Of a stretch of 64,000 bases of DNA, positions 18,817-27,271 are shown one piece after another. The DNA comes from G942493375 sp942493375 (GTDB lineage: Bacteria > Armatimonadota > UBA5829). The notes under the pieces are model-generated. The model was not told the origin of the DNA and searched no databases. It saw only the letters and a program-made list of their open reading frames with translations. The first letter of the stretch is position 1; every line of letters begins with the position of its first letter. The stretch spans positions 310,001 through 374,000 of the forward strand of contig OW818698.1 in assembly GCA_942493375.1 (NCBI GenBank), in the 5' to 3' direction. A program made the translations under genes and the position numbers.

Positions 18817-19137
18817 ATGCTTACTAAGCAAAATGAGATCAAGGAAACAGCACAAAATCTCGTTGATTCAAATGCAGAAGCTGTACCGGAGATAGAAGAA
18901 ATATGGTTCTTCTACAATGACGAGGAAATACGTTTAATTGAAGTTCACTCATCATTACCGCCGGATAATGAGATTGCTGCTTACCACTTTCCTGCTGATC
19001 CAGACAATGGAATAGGGTATCCAATAGCTGTCGCATTGATTAATTCCGCAGATAAAGAACTTCCGTTACCAGATGGTTGGGGTAGCTGGGATAAGGCAGA
19101 ACGGTTGTTTGTTAGGAAAGCAGATGGCAAAAGTTAA
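18817..19137 (+). CDS. Small acidic protein paired with the HEPN-like gene
   Basis: A 106-residue product if the ATG at 18817 is used (GAGG 6 nt upstream); a TTG at 18805 is a weaker alternative. The sequence is acidic and soluble, with motifs IEEIWFFYNDEEIRLIEVHS and a Trp-rich end (GWGSWDK). I do not recognise a family. It overlaps the following HEPN-like gene by 14 bp, so the two are translationally coupled. The arrangement resembles a two-gene toxin-antitoxin or accessory module, but nothing in this protein proves an antitoxin role. Confidence 0.7.
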   Translation: MLTKQNEIKETAQNLVDSNAEAVPEIEEIWFFYNDEEIRLIEVHSSLPPDNEIAAYHFPADPDNGIGYPIAVALINSADKELPLPDGWGSWDKAERLFVRKADGKS

Positions 19138-19627
19138 CTGGAGCGAAGCATATCGCCGTCAAGCTGTATCAGACTATGAAGTATTGATCATATTGGAATC
19201 AGTTAAGGTTCCTTATTGCCATAAACTCAGATACATGCAAATGTGCACCGAAAAGCTTGCTAAATGCTTCCTGTCCGTTTTGTCAGGCAAAGAACGCCAA
19301 CCAAATACTCATGAACGTTTAGTTAAATTTGTCCTGGCAACTAGATATTATCCCAAACTGTATCAGTACATGAATTTCAAAAAGAAAGATGCCTATTGGA
19401 ATTATCTAGACGCGTGGATTCTACCGGTCGCCAAAGCTCTGGAAGATCATTATCCGTCTGGGAAAGATGATAGACCAAATACAGAGTATCCCTGGGAAAT
19501 GGGGGATAATGTCATTATACCAAGTGAATATAAATTCCCAGGCTTAAGTGAGACAAATCGCAAAGTAGTAGCATTCTGGAATTATATCCGATCGTGTTTC
19601 AGATTTTTCTCCAACCAGACATACTGA
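19124..19627 (+). CDS. HEPN-like domain protein
   Basis: A 167-residue product from the ATG at 19124. Upstream in-frame codons exist but lie inside the partner gene. The N-terminal half follows the HEPN pattern: helix 1 with YRRQAVSDYEVLIIL, helix 2 with CTEKLAKCFLSVLSG, then RQPNTHERLVKFVL. The last matches the TH-x-L segment of HEPN proteins and also reads Arg-x4-His. HEPN proteins are often RNases or nucleotide-binding partners in toxin-antitoxin and defence modules. Whether RQPNTH is the catalytic RNase motif is doubtful, because that motif usually sits later in the domain. It overlaps its partner by 14 bp. Confidence 0.6.
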   Translation: MAKVNWSEAYRRQAVSDYEVLIILESVKVPYCHKLRYMQMCTEKLAKCFLSVLSGKERQPNTHERLVKFVLATRYYPKLYQYMNFKKKDAYWNYLDAWILPVAKALEDHYPSGKDDRPNTEYPWEMGDNVIIPSEYKFPGLSETNRKVVAFWNYIRSCFRFFSNQTY

Positions 19628-19657
19628 GTCCCTGACTCCAATACTTGTCCGATATCA

Positions 19658-20914
19658 CTACATCTTCATCAATCCAGCCACTATATCCCCTTTAGATTTA
19701 GCATTTATATTTATTAACCTCGTGGTTTTAATCGCTTGTCCCCCATTATCAACTCCATCCGGTCCGATGCTGTATAGCAGATAACTATTTGCAGTCTTCT
19801 TATATTTCAGAGAAGCGTTTATAGCAAATGGGTCTAGCATAGGTTTGTTGCTATATACTGACAGCTGGTTTAGTTTCTCCGGATAGTCACCGCGCTGCAG
19901 CTTGTAAGCATGAAGAGCCAAAGAAGCTTCCAAAAGCGCATTACAAGCCTCATTGCTAGCATATTTGTTAGCGAGACTTTCAACATCCGGTTCTGCAACG
20001 GACGCAAGTGTCGATGAAATACCATCAGCTCGTACTGTCAACAGATTCTTTGTCGGTCCTAACAAAGACGGGGCTTTGCCCATTGTCGGATAGGGTTTAT
20101 TTACGTATTCAATCAATTCATCATAGTGTTTGGATACTCTGTTCAGGATATATCGTTTCTCTACACTGGACAGCTTGCTTAAATCCGGTGCTACAGCTAC
20201 ACCAGGTTTTGGATACAAACGCTGCTGAAAAATGCATTCCGCAGTAACTTTCGTCTGTTCTATTGTCTTATATAACGGCAGAGTATCTTTTCTAATTCTC
20301 TGCAGCCGTTTGAACGCTTCGGTGGTTTCCTTGGTATTCAATTTGTCTATTAGGTTCCAGGAGTTCTGCCTCGCTTTTTTGTGAAAAGCCACCCCAATCC
20401 ATCTCGGCAACTGCCCGCCACCGCCAGGTACATCAGCACCTAACTCCATAACATCCAACATATTACTAAATGCAGCAGCATACTTACCGTCACGCTCATT
20501 TATAGAAGCGCTTTGTGTAAGTAGCCGGACAATCTGATGAAATCCTTTGTAGTATGGAAATTTCTGATCCAAAGATGTTAGCTCAGGAGCTTGATAGTTA
20601 TATAAGAAACCTTTACGGAACTCCTGCAAGGCCTTCTGATTCTTAAGCACCAGACCACGTCTTGCTGCTAAAACACTTGGAGACACAGCCTCTGATGGGC
20701 TTATATACCCATTATCGATTGCTTTCTTGTCAACAAGCAATCCCGCAGCTCTACGATAATAATCAAACGCATTAGGAACCGGAGCTTTTGATTGACTAGC
20801 TGAAACGCGAGTGTTTTTAGTTTTCGCAATATCAACAGGATTGCTGCAGCAAATATTACTGTTCAACAGCAGGATGATTGCACCGGTAATAATAGCAGAC
20901 TTTCTATATCCCAT
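19658..20914 (-). CDS. Exported protein of unknown function, tandem paralog 1
   Basis: A 418-residue product with an N-terminal signal or anchor (about 5-25) and AGGAGGGAG upstream of the ATG. No enzyme motif is recognisable. The C-terminal region (LLEASLALHAYKLQRGDYPE, LDPFAINASLKYKKT, SYLLYSIGPDGVDNGGQ) resembles the C-terminal fold seen in type II secretion pseudopilins and many exported proteins of this kind. It is clearly homologous to the next gene at 20984-22279, and both end in GDIV-x-GLMKM. They are tandem duplicates 69 bp apart. A role in the envelope is inferred from the signal only. Confidence 0.65.
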   Translation of the reverse strand: MGYRKSAIITGAIILLLNSNICCSNPVDIAKTKNTRVSASQSKAPVPNAFDYYRRAAGLLVDKKAIDNGYISPSEAVSPSVLAARRGLVLKNQKALQEFRKGFLYNYQAPELTSLDQKFPYYKGFHQIVRLLTQSASINERDGKYAAAFSNMLDVMELGADVPGGGGQLPRWIGVAFHKKARQNSWNLIDKLNTKETTEAFKRLQRIRKDTLPLYKTIEQTKVTAECIFQQRLYPKPGVAVAPDLSKLSSVEKRYILNRVSKHYDELIEYVNKPYPTMGKAPSLLGPTKNLLTVRADGISSTLASVAEPDVESLANKYASNEACNALLEASLALHAYKLQRGDYPEKLNQLSVYSNKPMLDPFAINASLKYKKTANSYLLYSIGPDGVDNGGQAIKTTRLININAKSKGDIVAGLMKM

Positions 20915-20983
20915 TTCTATACTCCCTCCTGAAAATACAATATGACTCTCTTAAATCGGTCGTAGATGAAGAACGAACACTCA

Positions 20984-22279
20984 CTACATCTTCATCAATC
21001 CAACCACTATATCACCTTTAGATGTAGCTTCTATCTTCAAACTCTTCGGGTTTTGGTTAGTATTCATAATCGGTTGCCCCCCGTTATCAACTCCATCCGG
21101 GCCTACGCTATACAGCAGATAGCCATTTGTAGTCCTTTTATACCGTAAAGAATCTTTTGCAGCGAACGGATCATGTATTGGCATCTTGCAGTATTTGGAT
21201 AACTGATCCAGCTTATCCGGGTATTTGCCGTTTTGGAGTTTATAAGCATGCAAGGCCAATGATGCCTCGAAGAGGGTATTGAACGTATCATTTCCTGTGT
21301 ATAAAAGCACTAGTTCTTCATAGACTGGTAGTACTACCATACTTATGACAGCCGCTACATTGTCAGCCCTCCATGTAAAAGGATTCCGTAGAAGTCTCGG
21401 CCTATCAGAAATCAAAATCGGAGTGTTGTTTGAGTATGGCTTCTTTACACATTCGATCCTCTCATCGTAATGTCCGGATACTTTGTAAAGAACGCGTCGT
21501 TTTTCCCAATTCTGTAGTCCATACAAAGACTGGAATGGCTCTGCTCCTTGCTTCGTATTCATAGCCATCAACATCGTACGCAATGTGATCTCTTTTTCCT
21601 GTTCTAATGTTTGAGCAAGCGGGATACTATTTGCTCCCATTCTTTGAACACGTCTCAACGATTCCTCTGTCTCCCTGGCATTCAGATTGTCAATTGCATC
21701 CCAAGCAATCCTCCTGCTTGTTTTCTGACATGCAATTCCCACCAAAAGAGCTATTACTATACGGTCGTTAGGTAAATCACTACCTAATTCCATAGCATTC
21801 AACGACTCATCCATCGCAACGCCATATTCAGCTTTACAGGTTTTCAAATATGCATTCATAGACAAGAGTTGTGCAAGTTTGCGGAAACCTGAGTAGTAAG
21901 GATATAGTTGGTTAATAGACGTTGATTGCGGTCCCATATACTCATACGGGAAACCTTTTCGAAGCTCGCTTAAGGCGCTATGATTTGAATCAACAACCCG
22001 TTCTATTAATGTGAGGTTCTTAGGTGACACTCCATTCGAGGAATCTTTTTTCAACTGCGTCATCATCTTCAGAGCATTATCAATATTCTTTTTATCTACA
22101 AGCAACTTTGTTGCCTTCAGATAATTATCAAATGCATTCGGATTAGGCATTACTATTGTATGGAACTCCATTGCAGGTTTACTGTTGAAATAACTCCACC
22201 ATATTCCTATACACACAAACAGACAAGAAACTAAGACAATTGCAACAATACTTGGGATATTTTTAGGAGCCATTAACAT
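20984..22279 (-). CDS. Exported protein of unknown function, tandem paralog 2
   Basis: A 431-residue product starting at the ATG at 22279 (GGAG 5 nt upstream; another ATG lies two codons on). One N-terminal hydrophobic helix (about 9-28: IVAIVLVSCLFVCIGIWWSY) anchors or exports it. The body is helical with PNAFDNYLKATKLLVDKKNI and a C-terminus nearly identical in plan to paralog 1 (LLYSVGPDGVDNGGQ). The last 45 coding bases of the two genes are almost identical at the DNA level. Function unknown. It is not followed by a clear terminator before paralog 1, so the two are probably co-transcribed. Confidence 0.65.
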   Translation of the reverse strand: MLMAPKNIPSIVAIVLVSCLFVCIGIWWSYFNSKPAMEFHTIVMPNPNAFDNYLKATKLLVDKKNIDNALKMMTQLKKDSSNGVSPKNLTLIERVVDSNHSALSELRKGFPYEYMGPQSTSINQLYPYYSGFRKLAQLLSMNAYLKTCKAEYGVAMDESLNAMELGSDLPNDRIVIALLVGIACQKTSRRIAWDAIDNLNARETEESLRRVQRMGANSIPLAQTLEQEKEITLRTMLMAMNTKQGAEPFQSLYGLQNWEKRRVLYKVSGHYDERIECVKKPYSNNTPILISDRPRLLRNPFTWRADNVAAVISMVVLPVYEELVLLYTGNDTFNTLFEASLALHAYKLQNGKYPDKLDQLSKYCKMPIHDPFAAKDSLRYKRTTNGYLLYSVGPDGVDNGGQPIMNTNQNPKSLKIEATSKGDIVVGLMKM

Positions 22280-22451
22280 CAATTCTCCGACATGGGATTT
22301 AACTATCAGACGACAATAATTATATCCTATATGGACTCAAATAGCGACAACATAAGCGATACGCACACAGTTTAACGCACTTACTGCGATGATTTAGAGT
22401 ATATTGCGAATATATGTGGACTACACAATTCTCATCACTCAACAAAATCCA

Positions 22452-24623
22452 TCACTTCCCAACCCCAGGTTCCACAAGTATAACTCTAAATGCATTGCCT
22501 GGAACGCTTACAAAAAACGTATTTCCACTGGACATTATCCGTGCTCCTGTCAATGCATCACGTGTAATAGCAAACTTGCCGTTCTTCTCAAATGGCGCTC
22601 CATCGATTTTGGCATTCTTGTATTTGTCATCAAAGTTCGATATTATCAGCAGCACTTTTCCATCTGCCCTCTGCCAGCAACCTATTACGAAATCTGCCGT
22701 ATTCATCTTTAGCCAATCGGGAAGCTGGTGCGGGGCATAGAACTTCGTATCCTTTCGACCGACACCAAAGCTAATCTTGGCTTTCTGCACGGGCACAATA
22801 ATAGATGGATCCACCCAGTCTATAACCGGAGTGGCGCCATACGGCAATATGCGGGTGGAAACCCACGTTGAGTTCTCCTGCATTCCTCCCGAACACTGAT
22901 ACATAAACATCGGCTGACTTCCCCACTGCAAGCCAGTCATGGTCACTGCAAGCCTTGATTTATCCAGATCAGTTAATGGATGGACCGAGACTCGGAACTC
23001 TTCACCGGTGATGTATGCATCCATATATGCCATTATGGGACTCGCAAAAGCCTCACTCGTATGTGCCCATACATATCCATTCGGCTTATATTTCTTAATG
23101 ATCTTCCACCATCGCTTAAAAATCTCCCGGTCACGGAATACAGGATATGTCCCACCGGTACATCCGTGCAGTGGATTGTAGCATGCGAGAGGCCCTGGAG
23201 CATCGATATATCCCAGCCCATCAATATCATAAGTGCGCATCATGTAGTCAATTCCCCACACCAGGAAATCACCAAAACTGCTTCGCGGACAGCAGGTAAC
23301 ATACCCGATATTTCCATCAGGAATTATGTTATAACCCACCGAATACATATCGCCGTTTGCCCGCAGATGCGCCCACTCTTTCCAGTTACGCTGATACACA
23401 TCCGATTCATATCCCTGGAAATACGTGCTCATATACTGGGTAACGCTTAATCCTGCCTTGTGCCAATCATTAATCGCCTTCTTTATTTTTTTAGGATTCC
23501 TGAATTCAGGAAAACAGACCCACCGGGTAGCCCACCACATAGTTACTGAGTTCAGACCCTGCTCCTTAAGCTCCTTGATCCCTTTTTGCGTTTCCGGATA
23601 CATCGCCCCCATAAAGTCAGGCCAGGTATTATGATGCATTCCACCATAGTATTTTGGTCCTGCAGACCAGGCTGCCATATAAGGATTGAATGCAGCCATA
23701 TCCTTACGCATTGGCTTCATTGGTGTCCCCTGCAGACCAATCAGATAGCTGCTCTTAACAGGTATCCGGGTTGGTTTGCCAATTATATGGACATTCCACA
23801 TAACGTTATCCGGGTTTCGGGTGAACTCGTGAATATGTCCTTCAGAGTCACCAGACCACCCATCAGTAGATTCTGCTACAAAAGATAATCCCCTGTCATC
23901 GTCACCGACCCAACTAATCGGCCACCATTGCGTCCCCCACTTCCATCCCGTCTCAGTGCCAATATCACCCAGTGGTTTACCACCCCATTCACCGTTACAA
24001 AAGAAATAGTGTTTTGCAACAGGACCAGTCAAAGGTATTTCCAACCCAAGGTATTCAATATCAAGTTCGCTCTCAGCTTCCACAACGAACTTTATCTGCA
24101 CCATACCATCGAACTCGATCCAGTTCTGTGCTGTGACTTTCAACGGACCAAGATCGCCGGTTGCAGAAAACTCGATCCTGTCAACTCTCTCCACATCAAA
24201 TGTGACCTTGTTGTTCGTTAGCCTGTACGTCTTTCCACCTGCTTTAAGCACAAGTTGCATTGGCCCAGAGAGTAGATCACGCTCACGTCCATGAATTGCA
24301 GAGGGAAAAGCCCCATCAAAGGTGTAAGTTCTGTCCCAGCAGCTGACGGTATTCCCTGACCGCTTGAGTGGAGTCCAGGGAGCTGGGACTGCATGGTCAA
24401 GCCCGATCTTATTGTTCATCCACTCGGAATCAACAACCTTGAGAGGTCCTGGATCGAAGTTCATATCCGGAGGCAGCGGAGCCTTGGGCTGCTTTCTATT
24501 AGCCCCTGTGATACCTTCACCAACATCCTGTGCAAAGCACAATCCAGCACTAAATATCACACCAGCAATAATAAACATACATAGCACAATCGATCTAAGT
24601 GATCTACTAATATTGGTCTGCAT
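22452..24623 (-). CDS. Secreted GH123/DUF6067-like glycoside hydrolase
   Basis: A 723-residue product with a signal peptide (about 8-32, ending GLCFAQD). The N-terminal half is a large beta-sandwich region (VPAPWTPLKRSGNTVSCWDR, LEIPLTGPVAKHYFF) like the N-terminal domain of DUF6067/GH123-type proteins. The second half (about 330-640) looks like a TIM barrel with LKEQGLNSVTMWWATRW and a DIDGLGYIDAPGP strand end. A short C-terminal sandwich ends the protein. The GH123-type assignment is from overall pattern, and I cannot place catalytic residues with confidence. It probably acts on an extracellular glycan. Confidence 0.7.
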   Translation of the reverse strand: MQTNISRSLRSIVLCMFIIAGVIFSAGLCFAQDVGEGITGANRKQPKAPLPPDMNFDPGPLKVVDSEWMNNKIGLDHAVPAPWTPLKRSGNTVSCWDRTYTFDGAFPSAIHGRERDLLSGPMQLVLKAGGKTYRLTNNKVTFDVERVDRIEFSATGDLGPLKVTAQNWIEFDGMVQIKFVVEAESELDIEYLGLEIPLTGPVAKHYFFCNGEWGGKPLGDIGTETGWKWGTQWWPISWVGDDDRGLSFVAESTDGWSGDSEGHIHEFTRNPDNVMWNVHIIGKPTRIPVKSSYLIGLQGTPMKPMRKDMAAFNPYMAAWSAGPKYYGGMHHNTWPDFMGAMYPETQKGIKELKEQGLNSVTMWWATRWVCFPEFRNPKKIKKAINDWHKAGLSVTQYMSTYFQGYESDVYQRNWKEWAHLRANGDMYSVGYNIIPDGNIGYVTCCPRSSFGDFLVWGIDYMMRTYDIDGLGYIDAPGPLACYNPLHGCTGGTYPVFRDREIFKRWWKIIKKYKPNGYVWAHTSEAFASPIMAYMDAYITGEEFRVSVHPLTDLDKSRLAVTMTGLQWGSQPMFMYQCSGGMQENSTWVSTRILPYGATPVIDWVDPSIIVPVQKAKISFGVGRKDTKFYAPHQLPDWLKMNTADFVIGCWQRADGKVLLIISNFDDKYKNAKIDGAPFEKNGKFAITRDALTGARIMSSGNTFFVSVPGNAFRVILVEPGVGK

Positions 24624-24753
24624 TAAGGCTACACTCCCAAATCATGCATTCATCTGATCTACTTCATCCGCAAAAAGTGTTGCACATCCACCTATATATG
24701 TCCACCAATCTACTCTATCGAGTGCCCAGGCGCAACAATCCATTCCCTAATCA

Positions 24754-24890
24754 TCAACTTTCAACTATCCACTCTCAACTATCCACTTTCAACTATCCAC
24801 TTTCAACTATCCACTTTCCACTTTCCACTTTCCACTTCCCCTCCCTTCCCGAAGCCTGAAGTCCGAAGTCTGAAGCCTAGATTTTAAAGC
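24754..24890. repeat. Tandem CAACTATCCACTTT repeat followed by GAAGYCT repeat
   Basis: At about 24754-24842 the units CAACTATCCACTTT and CCACTTT are repeated head to tail. From 24850 there is a run of GAAGCCT/GAAGTCC/GAAGTCT heptamers that overlaps the 3' end of the DapA-like gene at 24877. Simple repeats of this kind can change length by slippage. Confidence 0.75.
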
Positions 24891-25797
24891 CTAAAGTCTC
24901 CACAAAAAACGCTCGAAGCCTGTCCATATCAGCATCATCCAAACTGTGATAAGGAAGTCGCCGATACCTTTGACCGGAGCCGAATATCTCATCCAGCGCA
25001 TGCATACCGGCATCAAATCCACCCGGTAGACCAGATATCGTTTCAAAGAATGGGTAATCGTAGTCCTTGATGACACTTACAGCTGTAGGAATATCACCTT
25101 TCGTAATGGCATTCCAGTATTTATGGGTTATCTCAGGCCTGAAAGTAATGAATGTAGCCATGTGCCCCTTGCAGCCATATGGATAGAGGTCCAGGTGGAA
25201 CTGCTTGGTCCCTCCGGAGAATATAGCCCATTTCTCACCTGCAATCAAGCATGTCTTCCGGTCATACTCACCCGTAACATCGGCCTTTGCTGCTATAACA
25301 TTCGGAACTTCATCAACCAGCCGTCTAGTCACTTCCAAACCTGTCGGGTGACCGTGCCACCCCAGATATCCAGTATTAGCCATAACAGGTATCTCTTCAG
25401 CAACGGCCTTGAAATGGTTCACTATATCATCAGCGCAGCAGATCCCCGGATACCAGTTCGATCCAAGCAGCATAAGTATATCAACACCGATCTCACGCAC
25501 ACTCCTGGCAAACTCCACACACTGCCTGGTATTCCAGTAACCTGTGCAAGCTGCAACAGCAGCACGTCCCGCACTCTGCTGCACAACAGTCCTGGTAACA
25601 TCCACTATTTCCTGCTCCGAAAGTGATGTAAACAGACTGTCACCCATAGTAATCACCAACGCTGTACTGCCTGCATCAACGCAAAAATCCACCATCCTGC
25701 GCAGCGAATTAAAATCGATATCCCCGCTCTTCGTAAAAGGAGTCCGTATGGACGGAATCGCACTCATAAAAGCCTTCTGAATCTGTTGAATCTCCAC
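24877..25797 (-). CDS. DapA/NanA-family aldolase or lyase
   Basis: Class I Schiff-base enzyme of the dihydrodipicolinate synthase superfamily. The start is the GTG at 25797, set by GGAGGT 7 nt upstream; an earlier in-frame GTG would lie on top of that site. The 306-residue product has the TIM-barrel strands of the family, with TMGDSLFTSLSEQEIVDV in place of the usual GTTGE region, MLLGSNWYP, and Lys171 in IAAKADVTGEYDR as the likely Schiff-base lysine. The family covers lysine biosynthesis, N-acetylneuraminate lyase and keto-sugar-acid aldolases. Here the catabolic neighbours favour sugar-acid breakdown over lysine synthesis. It is divergent from the AraC gene. The last codons overlap a GAAGYCT repeat. 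Confidence 0.85.
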   Translation of the reverse strand: MEIQQIQKAFMSAIPSIRTPFTKSGDIDFNSLRRMVDFCVDAGSTALVITMGDSLFTSLSEQEIVDVTRTVVQQSAGRAAVAACTGYWNTRQCVEFARSVREIGVDILMLLGSNWYPGICCADDIVNHFKAVAEEIPVMANTGYLGWHGHPTGLEVTRRLVDEVPNVIAAKADVTGEYDRKTCLIAGEKWAIFSGGTKQFHLDLYPYGCKGHMATFITFRPEITHKYWNAITKGDIPTAVSVIKDYDYPFFETISGLPGGFDAGMHALDEIFGSGQRYRRLPYHSLDDADMDRLRAFFVETLGFKI

Positions 25798-25984
25798 AAA
25801 TCTTACCTCCAGCACACCAAAACCACGATAGTATACCGTGAACCCACCATAATGTCACGAAAAACCACAACCACTGGAGCACGCGCATATTATTCTATCT
25901 ACAAATTACTTTTGAAACAGAATAGATAGGATATATTCTCAAACTTGCGTCTTGAGTAAATCCTACAGTTCTCTTTTCCGGAAA

Positions 25985-26020
25985 ATCTGCGTAAATCTGC
26001 GAAATCTGCGGATAATTCCC
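25985..26020. repeat. AATCTGCG tandem repeat
   Basis: AATCTGCGTAAATCTGCGAA and the following TCTGCGGATAAT form a three-unit repeat of (A)AATCTGCG. Copies recur at 26967, 63161 and 63310. It lies in the 288-bp divergent region between the DapA-like and AraC genes, which shows no clear promoter. Confidence 0.75.
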
Positions 26021-26085
26021 CCCTTGCATTTGCCTCAAACCTGTAGTATGCTGGCTTTGAATACTGTAAAGGGAGGAAAACTGCT

Positions 26086-26850
26086 TTGTTCGATGTAGAT
26101 TCTGCCAGGCTCACGCACGTGGGCCGGGTTGAACCTGATCCGAAGTGGGCTATTGAATCCCATGTGCACACCGTTTGGGAGTTCATCTATTTCGTCCGTG
26201 GAACCGGGCTAATCGATTTCCCATCCACAACAATCCGCGCCCAGCAGTATCACCTGGTTGTCTACCCACCCGGTCTGTCACATGCTGAGTTCTCCGATCC
26301 CACTGATCCCGAAGAAACCATATTCCTTGTAGTAGATGCCCAGGGAACCGCACCCGTGGGAGCTCAACTCCGGCTTCCTGATACCCGGGGAGACATGGGT
26401 TGGCTGTGCACTCACCTATACTCAGAAGTCCAGGCACACGGCGTTACCGAACTTGCGCAGGCATATACGAAGGCATTCCTGCTGCTTGTTGAGCGTGCAT
26501 GGGACAGTGAAGTAGAAGTTAAGCACGACGTAGTGGATGTTGCCCTCCAATATATCCATACCAACTATGCCCGTTATCTTACACTCGATGACCTCGCTCA
26601 CGCAGCTCTGGCCAGCAGGACTCACATCTCTCACCGGTTCAAGGAAAAACTGGGAATCAGTCCCATGCGTTACCTGCAGCAGGTAAGACTTGAAAACGCC
26701 AAACGCTTCCTTTCCACATCAGACATGCCTGTAGGAGAAATAGCCGCCCAGACCGGATTCACCGACGCCCTCTATTTCAGCCGCATATTCAAAGAGACCA
26801 CCGGCCACACCCCCACCGATTTCCGCAACCGCAACCACAACGCAAACTAA
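26086..26850 (+). CDS. AraC-family transcriptional regulator
   Basis: A 254-residue product starting at TTG 26086, set by GGGAGG at 26071-26076. The N-terminal cupin-like sensor domain (about 20-90) shows HVHTVWEFIYFVRGTGLIDF and VYPPGLSHAEF. The C-terminal AraC-type double helix-turn-helix (about 155-252) contains LTLDDLAHAALASRTHISHR and VGEIAAQTGFTDALYFSRIF. Such regulators respond to a sugar bound in the cupin domain. It is divergent from the DapA-like gene and upstream of the FG-GAP/URO-D/GH4 genes, which are its most likely targets. Confidence 0.94.
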   Translation: MFDVDSARLTHVGRVEPDPKWAIESHVHTVWEFIYFVRGTGLIDFPSTTIRAQQYHLVVYPPGLSHAEFSDPTDPEETIFLVVDAQGTAPVGAQLRLPDTRGDMGWLCTHLYSEVQAHGVTELAQAYTKAFLLLVERAWDSEVEVKHDVVDVALQYIHTNYARYLTLDDLAHAALASRTHISHRFKEKLGISPMRYLQQVRLENAKRFLSTSDMPVGEIAAQTGFTDALYFSRIFKETTGHTPTDFRNRNHNAN

Positions 26851-26856
26851 ACAAAT

Positions 26857-26887
26857 TGTCATCCTGAGGAATGAAGGATCTGCTTTT
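26857..26887. repeat. Single arm of the TGTCATCCTGAGGA repeat
   Basis: One 31-bp arm, starting TGTCATCCTGAGGAATGAAG, 6 bp after the AraC stop. It differs from the perfect palindrome arm at 56743-56773 by one base. Confidence 0.8.
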
Positions 26888-26933
26888 CAAGCACCCTCAA
26901 AGCCCAAACATACCACCCCCTCTCATTCCCCTT

Positions 26934-27048
26934 CAGTGTATTCCGTGTATTCTGTGGTTAATAAAAATCTGCGTAAATCTGCGAAATCTGCGGATAATCA
27001 TCCCCTCTCCTTCCCTTTCCGTGTATTCCGTGTATTCCGTGGTTAAAA
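26934..27048. repeat. CCGTGTATTCCGTG and AATCTGCG repeats
   Basis: GTGTATTCCGTGTATTCTGTGG (about 26937) is followed by AATCTGCGTAAATCTGCGAA (about 26967) and a second TCCGTGTATTCCGTGTATTC run (about 27019-27047). The same pairing of the two repeat types occurs at 63115-63340. It fills most of the 421-bp gap between the AraC and FG-GAP genes. Confidence 0.75.
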
Positions 27049-27144
27049 AACCTGCATTCAACCAAAAATACTGCGCGCTAGTCCATATCCACAGCAACCC
27101 AGTCCATAGCTACTTGACTCACAGCACAGTATAATCATCGTAAC

Positions 27145-27215
27145 GCGCATTATTCACCAAACTCTACTTTTGACCGGCAGTTAGGGCAAAAGTGAGTCGG
27201 TCATAAATAATGCGC
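27145..27215. repeat. Inverted repeat GCGCATTATT/AATAATGCGC
   Basis: Perfect 10-bp arms at 27145-27154 and 27206-27215. Inside them CTACTTTTGACCGG and AAAAGTGAGTCGGTC form a further imperfect pairing. It lies just upstream of the FG-GAP gene, so a hairpin here could sit in its leader. Confidence 0.65.
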
Positions 27216-27271
27216 GCTAACAACATTTCTCTAATTCCAATTTTCAATCTCCAGCTAAGGTGGTTCAACTC

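Noticed and set aside
24754..24845. CRISPR-like appearance of the CAACTATCCACTTT repeats
   Set aside because: The units are 7-14 bp and directly adjacent, with no spacers. There are no cas genes nearby, so this is a simple tandem repeat.
24877..25797. DapA (lysine biosynthesis) for the aldolase-family gene
   Set aside because: The GTTGE-type motif is replaced and the neighbours are catabolic, so only superfamily membership is claimed.
26934..27048. Possible CRISPR remnant in the CCGTGTATTCCGTG/AATCTGCG arrays
   Set aside because: The units are 8-10 bp, contiguous and widely dispersed across intergenic regions, unlike CRISPR repeats.
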